From the NCBI GenBank assembly GCA_021307345.1, contig CP089930.1, forward strand, positions 2,790,001-2,854,000: a stretch of DNA of 64,000 nucleotides, written 5' to 3'. Both the position numbers and the translations under genes were made by a program. How positions within the stretch are numbered: the stretch's first letter is position 1; the number at the start of each line of letters is the position of its first letter. Under the pieces are notes generated by a model. The model was given only the letters and a program-made list of their open reading frames with translations, did not search any database and was not told the DNA's origin. Shown one piece after another: positions 33,567 to 44,086 of the stretch. The DNA is from Escherichia coli (GTDB taxonomy: Bacteria > Pseudomonadota > Gammaproteobacteria > Enterobacterales > Enterobacteriaceae).

Positions 33567-34665
33567 ATGTTTGAAATTAATCCGGTAAATAATCGCATTC
33601 AGGACCTCACGGAACGCTCCGACGTTCTTAGGGGGTATCTTTGACTACGACGCCAAGAAAGAGCGTCTGGAAGAAGTAAACGCCGAGCTGGAACAGCCGG
33701 ATGTCTGGAACGAACCCGAACGCGCACAGGCGCTGGGTAAAGAGCGTTCCTCCCTCGAGGCTGTTGTCGATACCCTCGACCAAATGAAACAAGGGCTGGA
33801 AGATGTTTCCGGTCTGCTGGAACTGGCTGTAGAAGCTGACGACGAAGAAACCTTTAACGAAGCCGTTGCTGAACTCGACGCCCTGGAAGAAAAACTGGCG
33901 CAGCTTGAGTTCCGCCGCATGTTCTCCGGCGAATATGACAGCGCCGACTGCTACCTTGATATCCAGGCTGGTTCCGGCGGTACGGAAGCGCAGGACTGGG
34001 CAAGTATGCTTGAGCGTATGTATCTGCGCTGGGCAGAATCGCGCGGTTTCAAAACTGAAATTATCGAAGAGTCGGAAGGTGAAGTAGCGGGTATCAAATC
34101 CGTAACTATCAAGATCTCCGGCGATTACGCTTATGGTTGGCTGCGCACAGAAACCGGTGTTCACCGTCTGGTGCGTAAAAGCCCGTTTGACTCCGGCGGT
34201 CGTCGCCACACGTCGTTTAGTTCCGCGTTTGTTTACCCAGAAGTGGATGACGATATTGATATCGAAATCAACCCAGCGGATCTGCGCATTGATGTCTATC
34301 GCGCGTCCGGTGCGGGCGGTCAGCACGTTAACCGTACCGAATCTGCGGTGCGTATTACTCACATCCCGACCGGGATTGTGACCCAGTGCCAGAACGACCG
34401 TTCCCAGCACAAGAACAAAGACCAGGCCATGAAGCAGATGAAAGCAAAACTTTATGAGCTGGAGATGCAGAAGAAGAATGCTGAGAAACAGGCGATGGAA
34501 GACAATAAATCTGACATCGGCTGGGGCAGCCAGATTCGTTCTTATGTCCTTGATGACTCCCGCATTAAAGATCTGCGCACCGGGGTTGAAACCCGCAACA
34601 CGCAGGCAGTGCTGGATGGCAGCCTGGATCAATTTATCGAAGCAAGTTTGAAAGCTGGGTTATAA
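33567..34665 (+). CDS. prfB: Peptide chain release factor 2, programmed +1 frameshift
   Basis: RF2 reads UGA and UAA stop codons. The first 25 codons (33567-33641) end at an in-frame TGA (33642-33644). Ribosomes shift +1 at CTT-TGA, helped by the upstream AGGGGG sequence, and continue from 33643 to 34665, giving 365 residues in total. The stop recognition motif SPF and the catalytic GGQ are present. Residue 246, just before SGAGGQ, is Ala; K-12 carries the partly defective Thr there. The internal stop is autoregulation, not a mutation. Confidence 0.98.
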
Positions 34666-34674
34666 GGAACCAAC

Positions 34675-36192
34675 ATGTCTGAACAACACGTACAAGGCAC
34701 TGACGCGGTAACCGATCTTAACAATGAACTGAAAACTCGTCGCGAAAAGCTGGCGAACCTGCGCGAGCAGGGGATTGCCTTTCCGAATGATTTTCGTCGC
34801 GACCATACTTCTGACCAACTGCATACAGACTTCGACGGTAAAGAGAACGAAGAGCTGGAAGAGTTGAACATCGAAGTTGCTGTAGCTGGTCGCATGATGA
34901 CTCGCCGAATTATGGGTAAAGCCTCTTTCGTTACCCTGCAGGACGTCGGTGGTCGCATTCAGCTGTATGTAGCTCGTGATGATCTGCCGGAAGGCGTTTA
35001 TAACGATCAATTTAAGAAATGGGATCTTGGCGATATTATCGGCGCAAAAGGTAAGCTGTTTAAAACCAAAACCGGCGAGCTGTCTATCCACTGCACCGAG
35101 CTGCGTCTGCTGACCAAAGCACTGCGCCCGCTGCCAGACAAATTCCACGGCTTGCAAGATCAGGAAGCGCGTTATCGTCAGCGTTATCTGGATCTCATCT
35201 CTAACGATGATTCCCGCAACACCTTTAAAGTGCGTTCACAGATCCTCTCTGGCATTCGCCAGTTCATGGTGAATCGCGGCTTTATGGAAGTTGAAACCCC
35301 GATGATGCAGGTGATCCCGGGCGGTGCGGCAGCACGTCCGTTTATTACCCATCACAACGCGCTGGATCTCGACATGTACCTGCGTATTGCGCCGGAACTG
35401 TACCTCAAGCGTCTGGTGGTTGGCGGTTTTGAACGCGTGTTCGAAATCAACCGTAACTTCCGTAACGAAGGTATCTCCGTGCGCCATAACCCAGAGTTCA
35501 CCATGATGGAACTCTATATGGCTTACGCGGATTACAAAGATCTGATCGAACTGACCGAATCGCTGTTCCGCACTCTGGCTCAGGATATTCTCGGTAAGAC
35601 TGAAGTAACCTACGGTGATGTGGTACTGGACTTCGGTAAGCCGTTCGAAAAACTGACCATGCGTGAAGCGATTAAGAAATATCGCCCGGAAACCGACATG
35701 GCAGACCTGGATAACTTTGACTCTGCGAAAGCGATTGCTGAATCTCTCGGCATTCACGTTGAGAAGAGCTGGGGGCTGGGTCGTATTGTGACCGAGATCT
35801 TTGACGAAGTGGCAGAAGCGAATCTGATTCAGCCGACCTTCATTACTGAATACCCGGCTGAAGTTTCTCCGCTGGCGCGTCGTAACGACGTCAACCCGGA
35901 AATCACCGATCGCTTTGAATTCTTTATTGGCGGTCGTGAGATTGGTAACGGCTTTAGCGAACTGAACGATGCAGAAGATCAGGCGCAGCGTTTCCTGGAT
36001 CAGGTTGCGGCGAAAGACGCAGGCGACGATGAAGCAATGTTCTACGATGAAGATTACGTTACTGCACTGGAACATGGTCTGCCGCCGACAGCAGGTCTGG
36101 GAATTGGTATCGACCGTATGGTTATGCTTTTCACCAACAGCCATACTATCCGCGACGTTATTCTGTTCCCGGCGATGCGTCCGGTAAAATAA
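34675..36192 (+). CDS. lysS: Lysyl-tRNA synthetase, constitutive
   Basis: A class II synthetase of 505 residues: an N-terminal OB-fold anticodon-binding domain (about residues 60-150) and the catalytic core with motif 1 ([10 protein letters not shown]), motif 2 ([18 protein letters not shown]) and motif 3 ([11 protein letters not shown]). It lies 9 bp after prfB and AAGGAA precedes the start. LysU, the heat-inducible paralogue, is elsewhere in E. coli. Confidence 0.98.
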   Translation: MSEQHVQGTDAVTDLNNELKTRREKLANLREQGIAFPNDFRRDHTSDQLHTDFDGKENEELEELNIEVAVAGRMMTRRIMGKASFVTLQDVGGRIQLYVARDDLPEGVYNDQFKKWDLGDIIGAKGKLFKTKTGELSIHCTELRLLTKALRPLPDKFHGLQDQEARYRQRYLDLISNDDSRNTFKVRSQILSGIRQFMVNRGFMEVETPMMQVIPGGAAARPFITHHNALDLDMYLRIAPELYLKRLVVGGFERVFEINRNFRNEGISVRHNPEFTMMELYMAYADYKDLIELTESLFRTLAQDILGKTEVTYGDVVLDFGKPFEKLTMREAIKKYRPETDMADLDNFDSAKAIAESLGIHVEKSWGLGRIVTEIFDEVAEANLIQPTFITEYPAEVSPLARRNDVNPEITDRFEFFIGGREIGNGFSELNDAEDQAQRFLDQVAAKDAGDDEAMFYDEDYVTALEHGLPPTAGLGIGIDRMVMLFTNSHTIRDVILFPAMRPVK

Positions 36193-36211
36193 GTATTACG
36201 CGTAAGCACAT

Positions 36212-36239
36212 AACCCCGGCAACCGTCGGGGTTTTTTAT
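36212..36239. terminator. Terminator of lysS, shared with idi
   Basis: AACCCCG and CGGGGTT with an 8-base loop are followed by TTTTTATT on the plus strand; on the minus strand AAAA precedes and AACC follows. The best fit is lysS termination. Confidence 0.9.
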
Positions 36240-36784
36240 TTAAGCTGTGTAAATGCAGACAATTGTTTTCTGGCTTCGCTATTGGCTGCCTGCATCACCA
36301 TCCACGGGCTGAATGCCCACGGCGTGGCATCAATACCGCGTAATACATCTGCTAAATCACACCATTGATAATCCATCACTTCATCATTGTTGGGCTGTAA
36401 CTCGCTGATCACGCGTGCGGCAAATACCGGGCACACTTCATTTTCGACAATGCCACTCGGATCGGTGACGCGGTAGTGAAAGTCAGGATAGACCGGTTCT
36501 GGTGATGTTATTTCCACACCCAGTTCAAAGCGGCAACGGCGGATCACCGCGTCTTCGTTGCTTTCTCCCAATTGTGGATGCCCACAAACCGAGTTTGTCC
36601 ACACACCCGGCCATGCTTTTTTGCTCAGTGCGCGGCGGGTAACTAATAATTGCCCTTTGGCATTAAACAGCCAACTGGAGAACGCGAGATGTAAGGGGGT
36701 ATTTGCCGTGTGTGCAGCATATTTTTCCAGTGTACCCGAAGGGACTCCCTGTGCATTCAGTAAAATGACGTGTTCCGTTTGCAT
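36236..36784 (-). CDS. idi: Isopentenyl-diphosphate delta-isomerase (type I)
   Basis: Idi interconverts IPP and DMAPP; it is not essential in organisms with the MEP pathway. The product is 182 residues with the Nudix fold and active-site cysteine in NSVCGHP. A Nudix-box-like segment follows ([19 protein letters not shown]). It shows more substitutions against K-12 (about 10%, from memory) than its neighbours, as expected for a dispensable gene. Confidence 0.97.
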   Translation of the reverse strand: MQTEHVILLNAQGVPSGTLEKYAAHTANTPLHLAFSSWLFNAKGQLLVTRRALSKKAWPGVWTNSVCGHPQLGESNEDAVIRRCRFELGVEITSPEPVYPDFHYRVTDPSGIVENEVCPVFAARVISELQPNNDEVMDYQWCDLADVLRGIDATPWAFSPWMVMQAANSEARKQLSAFTQLK

Positions 36785-36906
36785 AATTTCTCACATGTAA
36801 TTCTAATCACTCGTCATTATAGATAACAGAAGTGTTAAATGATTAACCAAGTGAGCGTTTATCGACAACCGCCCGTTTTGAGCGGATGCCGACAGAGAAA
36901 GACCAT

Positions 36907-37032
36907 TTAAAAAAGCAACATCATATATTTGAAGCGGCTTTCAATAGCCATTGCAACGCAGTCAGAAATGACAGGAATGGAGATCATTAAGAGTAATAAC
37001 AGACTGAATATAGCGCGCATTAAAAGATTCAT
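36907..37032 (-). CDS. yqfG: Small hydrophobic protein YqfG
   Basis: A 41-residue ORF, reading MNLLMRAIFSLLLLLMISIP at its start. It has a GGAG ribosome site 6 bases before the ATG. One hydrophobic stretch (residues 2-22) could be a membrane helix or an uncleaved signal; there is a single Cys, and a basic segment (SRFKY) near the end. It starts 1 bp after the uacT stop on the same strand, so translation is probably coupled. K-12 has a matching annotated small protein, YqfG, of unknown function. Too short for ordinary gene calling. Confidence 0.8.
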   Translation of the reverse strand: MNLLMRAIFSLLLLLMISIPVISDCVAMAIESRFKYMMLLF

Positions 37033-37033
37033 A

Positions 37034-38482
37034 TTATTCTCCATGCTCATTTTTCTTCAGCTTGCGCATCAGAAGCCACATACGTACTGTCCTGACTTTT
37101 AGATCTTTATCAGAGACGGATTCCTTTACCAGGTCAGCATGATGCTGATAGCCATTAAAGAAGACGTTCAGCACAACGGCGCTAAGGGTTGCGAGCATAA
37201 TGCCGCTATGCAGCAACGGTTGCAGTACGGCCGGTAATTTAGAAAAAAAATCGTGAGAAAGCGTTGGAGTCATGCCAACGCCGAGACTGATTGCCACAAT
37301 ATAGAGGTTGTAACGGTTGGTGGTGTAGTTACAGCGCGACAGAATCCGAATCCCTGTAGCCAGCACCATGCCGAACATCACCAGCCCCGCGCCGCCCAGC
37401 ACAAATTGCGGAATGGAAGCCACCAGCACCGCCATTTTGGGCACCATGCCGAACAGAATTAAAATAATCCCCGAAGAAATACACACCCAGCGGCTATGAA
37501 CGCGCGTCACGCTGACCAGACCGACGTTTTGTGAAAAAGATGTATGCGGAAAACTGTTAAACGTTCCGCCGATCATGGTTCCTACGCCATCCACGCGCAG
37601 CCCGCGAATAATGTCGTGCGAAGAGAGCTTACGACCGACTATTTCACCCAGTGCCAGGAACATCCCCATCGACTCAATAAATACGATGATGAGTACTGCG
37701 GTCATGGTCAAAATAGAAACGGGGTCGAAAATCGGCATACCAAACGACATCGGCGTAACAATCGCAAACCACGAAGCATCATGCAGCCCGGATAAATTGA
37801 CTTCATTCATCATCCACGAAAGTAAAAAGCCAAATACAATCCCCAGTAATACGGCGACATTGGACATAAATCCTTTTGCATAGCGAGTAATAAGCAAGAT
37901 GAAAATTAAGACTGCGAAGGAGATTCCTAAATAAACGGGATTACCATATTGCGGATTTCCTTTACCTCCCGCAGCCCAATCAATGCCCACCTGAATAATA
38001 CTCAGCCCGATAGAGGTAATAACCACACCGGTAACCAGCGGTGGGAACAAAGGCATTAAGCGACCAATAAGCGGCGCTAATAATGTGGTGATAAATCCTG
38101 CTGCGATGGTTGCGCCAAAAATCCCCAGCAGCCCGATATCCGGGTTCATCCCGATAGCTATCATTGGCGTTACAGCAGCAAAGGTCACCGACATAATAAC
38201 GGGCAGGCGAATCCCCATAAAACGACCGATGCCAATGCATTGCAAAAGTGTGACGATACCGCAGCAAAAGAGGTCGGAGCTAATAAGCATCGCGATCGCC
38301 TCTTTGGTAAGGCCGAGTCTGTCACCAATCATCAGTGGAACAGCGACTGCACCTGCATACATCACAAGTACGTGTTGCAGACCGAGTATGATCAACTTTC
38401 CTGGTGATAATATGCGGTCAACCTCATCGGTGGGGCGGTCTTGCCCTGAAGATGAGGGAAGTTGGGAATCTATGGCGCTCAT
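37034..38482 (-). CDS. uacT: Uric acid permease UacT (NCS2/NAT family)
   Basis: UacT (YgfU) imports urate, and xanthine at lower affinity, with protons. The product is 482 residues with about 14 membrane segments. NAT motifs are seen: IESMG-type acidic residue (FIESMGMFLALGE) and QNVGLVSVTRV, where the terminal Arg/Thr pattern matches urate transporters. The N- and C-termini are cytoplasmic and charged. It is divergent from ygfT. A sigma-54-like promoter lies 70-85 bp upstream. Confidence 0.96.
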   Translation of the reverse strand: MSAIDSQLPSSSGQDRPTDEVDRILSPGKLIILGLQHVLVMYAGAVAVPLMIGDRLGLTKEAIAMLISSDLFCCGIVTLLQCIGIGRFMGIRLPVIMSVTFAAVTPMIAIGMNPDIGLLGIFGATIAAGFITTLLAPLIGRLMPLFPPLVTGVVITSIGLSIIQVGIDWAAGGKGNPQYGNPVYLGISFAVLIFILLITRYAKGFMSNVAVLLGIVFGFLLSWMMNEVNLSGLHDASWFAIVTPMSFGMPIFDPVSILTMTAVLIIVFIESMGMFLALGEIVGRKLSSHDIIRGLRVDGVGTMIGGTFNSFPHTSFSQNVGLVSVTRVHSRWVCISSGIILILFGMVPKMAVLVASIPQFVLGGAGLVMFGMVLATGIRILSRCNYTTNRYNLYIVAISLGVGMTPTLSHDFFSKLPAVLQPLLHSGIMLATLSAVVLNVFFNGYQHHADLVKESVSDKDLKVRTVRMWLLMRKLKKNEHGE

Positions 38483-38550
38483 CAGTCATTCTCCTTTCGC
38501 TCGCCAGAGTTAAAAGCAACCGTTTACGTTAATAAAACTGTTTAATTACA

Positions 38551-38566
38551 TGCTCGTGGGATGCCA
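38551..38566 (-). promoter_or_regulatory. Sigma-54-type promoter for uacT
   Basis: On the minus strand TGGCA and a downstream GC are separated so that GG and GC are exactly 10 bases apart (TGGCATCCCACGAGCA). The GC lies about 70 bases before the uacT start. The sequence between -24 and -12 fits the TGGCAC-N5-TTGC consensus at 7 or 8 of the conserved positions. Confidence 0.55.
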
Positions 38567-38639
38567 GTTTTAACGAGGAAGGGAAGTTAGAGACAGGAAT
38601 TGCGGAGGCAATCACATAATCGTGGTTAAACCGAGAAAA

Positions 38640-38681
38640 TGAGAAAAGAATCAGATAATGGAATTATCTTTAATTTTCTCA
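38640..38681. promoter_or_regulatory. Nested dyad between uacT and ygfT, possible activator site
   Basis: An outer pair TGAGAAAA (38640-38647) and TTTTCTCA (38674-38681) encloses a perfect inner palindrome AGATAAT-GGA-ATTATCT (38653-38669). Both share nearly the same centre, about 95 bases upstream of the uacT -24 element, which is the distance expected for a sigma-54 activator. The rest of the 434-bp gap is AT-rich with no gene; a TATAAT at 38847-38852 may serve ygfT. Confidence 0.5.
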
Positions 38682-38916
38682 TATTGATATGTCTTTAATC
38701 ATTCTGGCATATCGCACTCTCGCATTTAATGTTTTTGAGTTGGATTACTCTGTTTTCAGCAACGATGTTTAATTAATGAAAGCGGCACAGATTGAGGGGT
38801 AATAATTTGACCTCAGTCGCAAAATATCATTAAAGCGGACACGTTTTATAATATATGCCCGTTTATTGCATTGCGACATTTGAGAAGACATAACTCATCA
38901 AATGAAAGGGATGCAA

Positions 38917-40839
38917 ATGAATAAGTTTATCGCTGCTGAAGCTGCGGAATGTATAGGCTGTCATGCCTGTGAAATTGCCTGTGCGGCGGCACACAACCAA
39001 GAAAACTGGCCGCAGAGCCACAGTGACTTTAAACCCCGTATTCACGTTGTTGGGAAAGGCCTGCACGCGAATCCGGTGGCCTGTCATCATTGCAATAATG
39101 CCCCCTGCGTTACGGTTTGCCCGGTAAATGCTCTGACTTTCCAGCCTGATAGCGTACAACTGGACGAGCAAAAGTGTATTGGTTGTAAAAGATGCGCAAT
39201 CGCTTGCCCCTTTGGCGTAATCGAGATGGTCGGTTCTATTGCGCAGAAATGCGACCTTTGTAACCAGCGCAGTTCCGGCGTTCAAGCCTGTATTGAGGTC
39301 TGCCCAACGCAGGCATTACGCCTGATGGATGATAAAGGGTTACAGCAGATAAAGATGACCCGCCAGCGCAAAACGGCAGAAGGAAAGGTGTCATCAGATG
39401 CTCAGTCATCTCGCCGTGCAGCGTTGCTCCCCGTTAACCCGCGTAAAGGTGCAGATAAAATTTCAGCGAGTGAGCGGAAAACCCACTTTGGCGAAATCTA
39501 TTGTGGACTGGATCCGCAACAAGCGACTTATGAGAGTGACCGCTGTGTTTATTGTGCCGAAAAAGCCAACTGCAACTGGCATTGCCCGCTGCATAACGCC
39601 ATTCCGGATTACATCCATCTGGTACAGGAAGGGAAGATTATTGAAGCGGCAGAACTCTGCCACCAGACCAGCTCCTTACCCGAAATCTGCGGCAGGGTAT
39701 GCCCGCAGGACCGTCTTTGTGAAGGCGCATGTACTTTGAAAGATCACTCTGGCGCAGTCTCTATCGGTAATCTGGAACGCTACATCACCGATACCGCGCT
39801 GGCGATGGGCTGGCGTCCCGATGTCAGCCTGGTCGTTCCGCGTATGGAAAGAGTGGCGGTGATTGGCGCAGGGCCAGCAGGGCTGGGGTGTGCCGATATT
39901 CTGGCGCGCGCTGGCGTTCATGTTGATGTCTTTGATCGCCATCCAGAAATTGGCGGCATGTTGACCTTTGGTATTCCTCCTTTCAAGCTCGATAAAGCGG
40001 TGTTAAGCCAGCGGCGGGAGATATTCACCGCGATGGGGATCGACTTTCATCTCAACTGTGAAATTGGCCGTGATATCTCTTTCAACGAATTAACGGCGGA
40101 ATATGATGCCGTTTTCCTCGGCGTGGGGACTTACGGGATGATGCGAGCGGATCTGCCGCATGAAGATGCGCCCGGTGTCATTCAGGCGCTACCGTTCCTG
40201 ATCGCCCATACCCGCCAGTTGATGGGGCTGCCAGAGTCTGCAGAGTATCCGCTGACGGATGTAGAAGGTAAGCGAGTTGTCGTATTGGGGGGCGGCGATA
40301 CAACAATGGATTGCCTGCGCACATCCATTCGCCTGAATGCCACCAGCGTGACCTGTGCTTATCGGCGTGATGAAGTCAGTATGCCCGGCTCGCGAAAAGA
40401 GGTGGTTAATGCGCGAGAGGAAGGCGTTGAGTTTCAGTTCAATGTTCAGCCGCAATATATCGCTCTTGATGATGACGGGCGCTTAAAAGCGGTGGGTTTG
40501 ATTCGTACCGCAATGGGTGAGCCGGGACCTGATGGTCGCCGTCGTCCACGTCCGGTGGCGGGATCTGAGTTTGAACTGCCCGCCGATGTGCTGATTATGG
40601 CCTTTGGGTTCCAGGCACATGCCATGCCGTGGTTGCAGGGCAGTGGCGTTAAGCTCGATAAATGGGGGCTGATTCAAACCGGCGACGTCGGGTATTTACC
40701 CACCCAGACGCATCTGAGAAAAGTCTTTGCTGGTGGTGATGCTGTTCATGGCGCGGATCTGGTCGTCACTGCAATGGCCGCAGGAAGACAGGCAGCACAC
40801 GATATGTTAGCCATGTTTAATACGAAGGCATCGCGATGA
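38917..40839 (+). CDS. ygfT: Fe-S/FAD oxidoreductase YgfT (UacF), uric-acid electron transfer
   Basis: A fusion of an N-terminal multi-cluster ferredoxin (Cys motifs [38 protein letters not shown], residues about 12-150) and a GltD-like flavoprotein. The latter has cysteines [17 protein letters not shown] motif [13 protein letters not shown], and a NAD(P) motif [11 protein letters not shown]. The product is 640 residues; K-12 has 639. Start at 38917 by alignment; two earlier in-frame ATGs exist. In E. coli YgfT and its paralogue AegA are linked to formate-dependent uric acid degradation. It overlaps ygfS by 4 bp. Confidence 0.94.
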   Translation: MNKFIAAEAAECIGCHACEIACAAAHNQENWPQSHSDFKPRIHVVGKGLHANPVACHHCNNAPCVTVCPVNALTFQPDSVQLDEQKCIGCKRCAIACPFGVIEMVGSIAQKCDLCNQRSSGVQACIEVCPTQALRLMDDKGLQQIKMTRQRKTAEGKVSSDAQSSRRAALLPVNPRKGADKISASERKTHFGEIYCGLDPQQATYESDRCVYCAEKANCNWHCPLHNAIPDYIHLVQEGKIIEAAELCHQTSSLPEICGRVCPQDRLCEGACTLKDHSGAVSIGNLERYITDTALAMGWRPDVSLVVPRMERVAVIGAGPAGLGCADILARAGVHVDVFDRHPEIGGMLTFGIPPFKLDKAVLSQRREIFTAMGIDFHLNCEIGRDISFNELTAEYDAVFLGVGTYGMMRADLPHEDAPGVIQALPFLIAHTRQLMGLPESAEYPLTDVEGKRVVVLGGGDTTMDCLRTSIRLNATSVTCAYRRDEVSMPGSRKEVVNAREEGVEFQFNVQPQYIALDDDGRLKAVGLIRTAMGEPGPDGRRRPRPVAGSEFELPADVLIMAFGFQAHAMPWLQGSGVKLDKWGLIQTGDVGYLPTQTHLRKVFAGGDAVHGADLVVTAMAAGRQAAHDMLAMFNTKASR

Positions 40840-41324
40840 AATCGTTAATTATCGTTAATTCAACTGACTGCATTGGTTGTCGTACTTGCGAAGTGGCTTG
40901 CGTGGTCGCCCATCCGTTAGAACAGGAGTTGAATGCTAGTTTCTTTCTCCCACGTTTAAAAGTGCAGCGTCTGAACAACATTAGTGCGCCGGTGATGTGC
41001 CATCAATGCGAAAACGCCCCTTGTGTTGGCGCTTGCCCTGTGGGGGCTCTGACGATAGGCGAGCAGGTGGTGCAGGCCAATTCTGCCCGTTGTATTGGCT
41101 GTCAGAGTTGCGTCAGTGCGTGCCCGTTTGGGATGATCACTGTTCAGTCGTTGCCCGGTCATACTCGTCAACTCATCGTGAAATGTGATCTTTGCGAACA
41201 GCGGCAAGAGGAACCTGCGTGCGTTGAGTCCTGCCCAACGCAGGCGTTGCAGTTGATGACTGAGAGAGAACTCAGGCAAGTCCGCCAGCAGCGTCTTGCT
41301 GCCAGCGGTGAGAATTCTCTCTGA
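40836..41324 (+). CDS. ygfS: Ferredoxin-type electron-transfer protein YgfS
   Basis: A 162-residue protein carrying cysteines for four [4Fe-4S] clusters: [52 protein letters not shown]. It resembles the N-terminal domain of YgfT and the HycB/HydN group. The start overlaps the ygfT stop (ATGA). Probably an electron link between YgfT and a formate or molybdenum enzyme; the partner is not proven. Confidence 0.93.
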   Translation: MKSLIIVNSTDCIGCRTCEVACVVAHPLEQELNASFFLPRLKVQRLNNISAPVMCHQCENAPCVGACPVGALTIGEQVVQANSARCIGCQSCVSACPFGMITVQSLPGHTRQLIVKCDLCEQRQEEPACVESCPTQALQLMTERELRQVRQQRLAASGENSL

Positions 41325-41331
41325 AAGAAAT

Positions 41332-41353
41332 CTCCGCGCTGAAAGGCGCGGAG
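41332..41353. terminator. Hairpin between ygfS and ghxQ
   Basis: CTCCGCGC and GCGCGGAG form a perfect 8-bp stem with a 6-base loop, located 8 bases after ygfS and 7 before the ghxQ end, so it can serve both convergent units. Confidence 0.75.
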
Positions 41354-41359
41354 AGTCTA

Positions 41360-42727
41360 TTAGATTGCCCAACCACCTGCGTAAAATGCGACCAGTGCGG
41401 CGGTAATGATAACCGTACCAATATTCAGCTTTTGCCATTCGCGTGCAAAGACGCGGCCTACGACCAGTGTCACAAAGCCCAGCATAATACCGGTGACGAT
41501 ATTACAGGTCAGAACGATGAAAACCGCACATACCAGGCCTGCCATCGCATCAATAAAGTCATTGAAGTCGAGCTTCGAGACATTACTTAACATCAGCAAA
41601 CCCACGTACATCAGTGCAGGGGCAGTGGCATAACCAGGGATCAGAAACGACAGCGGAGATAAGAACAGAATCAGCAGGAATAACGCGCCAACTACCGTTG
41701 CGGTTAAACCGGTTTTGCCCCCGGCGGCAGTTCCGGCTGCTGATTCGATATATACCGCCGCAGGTGCTGCACCCACTAAACCGGAGAATATTGAACTAAC
41801 CGAGTCACTGGTCAGGGCTTTACCGCCGTTGATGATCTGGTTGTCTTTATCCAGCAGATTCGCCTGTCCGGCTACTGCACGGATGGTGCCGGTGGCGTCG
41901 AACACTGCGGTCATCACTAATGCCAGTACACTCGGAAGTACAGTTGGTTGAAGTGCGCCCATAATATCGAGGCTGAAAATCAGAGACTTACCATCTTCGC
42001 CAGTCAGACTTGGCATTGCTACCAGACCATGATATTTGACTGCCGGATCAAAGATTAAGCCGATGATCGAGATGGCGATAATCACCAGCAAGATCCCACC
42101 AGGTACGCGGCACTTCTCCAGGCCGAAAATCACCGCTAATCCCAGCAAGCTCATCAGCACCGGGAAAGAGGTAAACGCACCAAGCGCGACGGGTAAGCCT
42201 TCAATCGGGTTTTTGATAACCATACCAACGCCGTTAGCGGCAATCAGTAGCAGGAACAGACCAATACCGATACCTGTACCGTGCGCAATACCCATTGGTA
42301 AATTGCGTAAGATCCAGGTTCGCACGCCAGTTACGGAGATAGCTGTAAATATCAGACCCATCAGAAAGACCGCCCCTAGTGCTACCGGAACGCTAATTTG
42401 TTGCCCGAGTACCAGGCTGAATGCGGTAAATGCTGTCAAGGAAATGGCGCAACCAATCGCCATTGGCAGGTTAGCCCATAACCCCATCAGCAGAGAGCCG
42501 AAGCCAGCGACCAGACAGGTGGCAACGAAGACCGCTGCGGGAGGAAAACCTGCTTTACCCAGCATTCCCGGCACTACGATAACGGAGTAAACCATAGCGA
42601 GGAATGTGGTCAGACCCGCCAGTACCTCCTGGCGAACGCTGCTGCCACGAGCGGTAATTTTAAAATAATTATCCAGCGCGCCCTGTGGCTTTGGTGCGTC
42701 CGGTGTTTGTAGGATGTCTCCAGACAT
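41360..42727 (-). CDS. ghxQ: Guanine/hypoxanthine permease GhxQ (AzgA-like)
   Basis: A proton-coupled high-affinity transporter for guanine and hypoxanthine. The product is 455 residues with about 14 helices and belongs to the AzgA subgroup of NCS2 (motifs [17 protein letters not shown] and [13 protein letters not shown]). The open frame extends 28 codons further up, but the family start MSGDILQ at 42727 has AGGACATC before it. Third gene of xanQ-guaD-ghxQ, 25 bp after guaD. Confidence 0.95.
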   Translation of the reverse strand: MSGDILQTPDAPKPQGALDNYFKITARGSSVRQEVLAGLTTFLAMVYSVIVVPGMLGKAGFPPAAVFVATCLVAGFGSLLMGLWANLPMAIGCAISLTAFTAFSLVLGQQISVPVALGAVFLMGLIFTAISVTGVRTWILRNLPMGIAHGTGIGIGLFLLLIAANGVGMVIKNPIEGLPVALGAFTSFPVLMSLLGLAVIFGLEKCRVPGGILLVIIAISIIGLIFDPAVKYHGLVAMPSLTGEDGKSLIFSLDIMGALQPTVLPSVLALVMTAVFDATGTIRAVAGQANLLDKDNQIINGGKALTSDSVSSIFSGLVGAAPAAVYIESAAGTAAGGKTGLTATVVGALFLLILFLSPLSFLIPGYATAPALMYVGLLMLSNVSKLDFNDFIDAMAGLVCAVFIVLTCNIVTGIMLGFVTLVVGRVFAREWQKLNIGTVIITAALVAFYAGGWAI

Positions 42728-42752
42728 AATGATGTCCTCACGAGGTTTATTA

Positions 42753-44072
42753 TTAGTTACGTTCGTACACCAGACGACCATCAACGTAGGTGCGATAGAT
42801 AGAACGGTCATCGCCCAACGTCATCATCACGAACAATTTGTCGACTAAAGAAACAGAGTTGTCATAGCGCAATTGCTGCAGTGGCGTGGCGGTAGGCTCC
42901 ATCACCACGAAATCAGCCTCTTTGCCTGGTATAAAATTGCCGATCAGATCGTCAAGTCCCAGAGATTTCGCGCCACCGAGCGTGGCAAGGTAAAACGCTT
43001 CATATGCTGAGAGACGATAGCCCTGTAACTGCAACACTTTGTAGGCTTCGTTCAGTGTTTGCAGCATGTTGAAGGTGGTTCCGGCACCAATGTCAGTCCC
43101 CATGCCGACTTTGACTTTCTTATTCCATGCTTTTTTCAAGTTGAATAAGCCGCTACCGAGATAAAGGTTGGAGGTTGGACAAAACGCGATGCTGGATTTA
43201 GTTTCGCTGAGACGATCCCACTCTTTTTCTTCCAGATGGACGCAGTGAGCAAAGACGCAGTTTTTACCGGTCAGGCCATACTGGTGATAAACATCCAGAT
43301 AACCATCATGTTCAGGATAAAGTTCTTTCACCCAGGCAATTTCATCTTTGTTTTCACACAGATGGGTATGTATCCACGTATCGGGAAACTCTTCTTTCAG
43401 GCGTTGCGCCATTGCCATCTGTTCGGGAGATGAAGTCGGTGCGAAGCGCGGTGTAATGGCGTACAACAGACGTCCATTTTTGTGCCAGCGTTCGATCAGT
43501 TCTTTGCTTTGGTGATAACTGCTTTCTGCGGTATCAAGCAGATAATCCGGCGCATTGCGATCCATCATCACCTTGCCGGCAATCATACGCATATTGATAT
43601 GACTGGCGGCTTCAAACAGCGCATCAACGGATTGCGGATGAACAGTCCCAAACACCAGCGCCGTAGTTGTGCCGTTGCGCAATAACTGCTTGATGAAAAA
43701 CGCCGACATTTCGCGGGCGTATTCTAAATCCTCATAACGACGCTCTGTGGGGAATGTGTGTTTATTCAACCATTCCAGCAACTGCTCACCGTAGGCACCG
43801 ACCATTTCACTTTGCGGATAATGGATATGTGTATCGACAAAGCCCGGAACTATCAGTTTGCCGCGATAATCACGGACGCGAATAGTGTCAGGAATTTGAT
43901 GCTTTCCGTCTTCCCATTTGCCAAACCATTCCACTTTCCCTTGTTTAATGAGTAGTAAACCATCCTCAATAAAACGCAGTGCGGAGGCGATTTCTTCCGG
44001 GTTATCGACTGTACGGGTGACATCAATAAAACTGCCTCGTACTGCTTTTAACGTGTGTTCTCCTGACATCAT
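42753..44072 (-). CDS. guaD: Guanine deaminase
   Basis: GuaD turns guanine into xanthine and ammonia, feeding the xanthine/urate pathway. The product is 439 residues of the amidohydrolase superfamily; zinc ligands are in [25 protein letters not shown] and GTDIGAG. The start at 44072 follows AGGAGTCA. The frame is open 40 codons further up into xanQ but is not part of the family. It lies 14 bp after xanQ. Confidence 0.97.
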   Translation of the reverse strand: MMSGEHTLKAVRGSFIDVTRTVDNPEEIASALRFIEDGLLLIKQGKVEWFGKWEDGKHQIPDTIRVRDYRGKLIVPGFVDTHIHYPQSEMVGAYGEQLLEWLNKHTFPTERRYEDLEYAREMSAFFIKQLLRNGTTTALVFGTVHPQSVDALFEAASHINMRMIAGKVMMDRNAPDYLLDTAESSYHQSKELIERWHKNGRLLYAITPRFAPTSSPEQMAMAQRLKEEFPDTWIHTHLCENKDEIAWVKELYPEHDGYLDVYHQYGLTGKNCVFAHCVHLEEKEWDRLSETKSSIAFCPTSNLYLGSGLFNLKKAWNKKVKVGMGTDIGAGTTFNMLQTLNEAYKVLQLQGYRLSAYEAFYLATLGGAKSLGLDDLIGNFIPGKEADFVVMEPTATPLQQLRYDNSVSLVDKLFVMMTLGDDRSIYRTYVDGRLVYERN

Positions 44073-44086
44073 TGACTCCTTTACTT

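Noticed and set aside
33567-33644. prfB as a pseudogene because of an early TGA
   Set aside because: The TGA belongs to the conserved +1 programmed frameshift (AGGGGG upstream, CTT TGA C), which autoregulates RF2.
33628-34632. 334-codon minus-strand ORF opposite prfB
   Set aside because: Shadow of RF2; no ribosome site and composition typical of antisense reading.
35236-36144. 302-codon minus-strand ORF opposite lysS
   Set aside because: Shadow of lysyl-tRNA synthetase, with unusual amino acid content and no recognisable motif.
38703-38722. TGGCATATCGCACTC as another sigma-54 promoter, for ygfT
   Set aside because: GG and GC are not 10 bases apart, and it lies about 200 bases from the start.
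38785-38800. CGGCACAGATTGA as a sigma-54 promoter for ygfT
   Set aside because: The -24 and -12 parts are two bases too close together.
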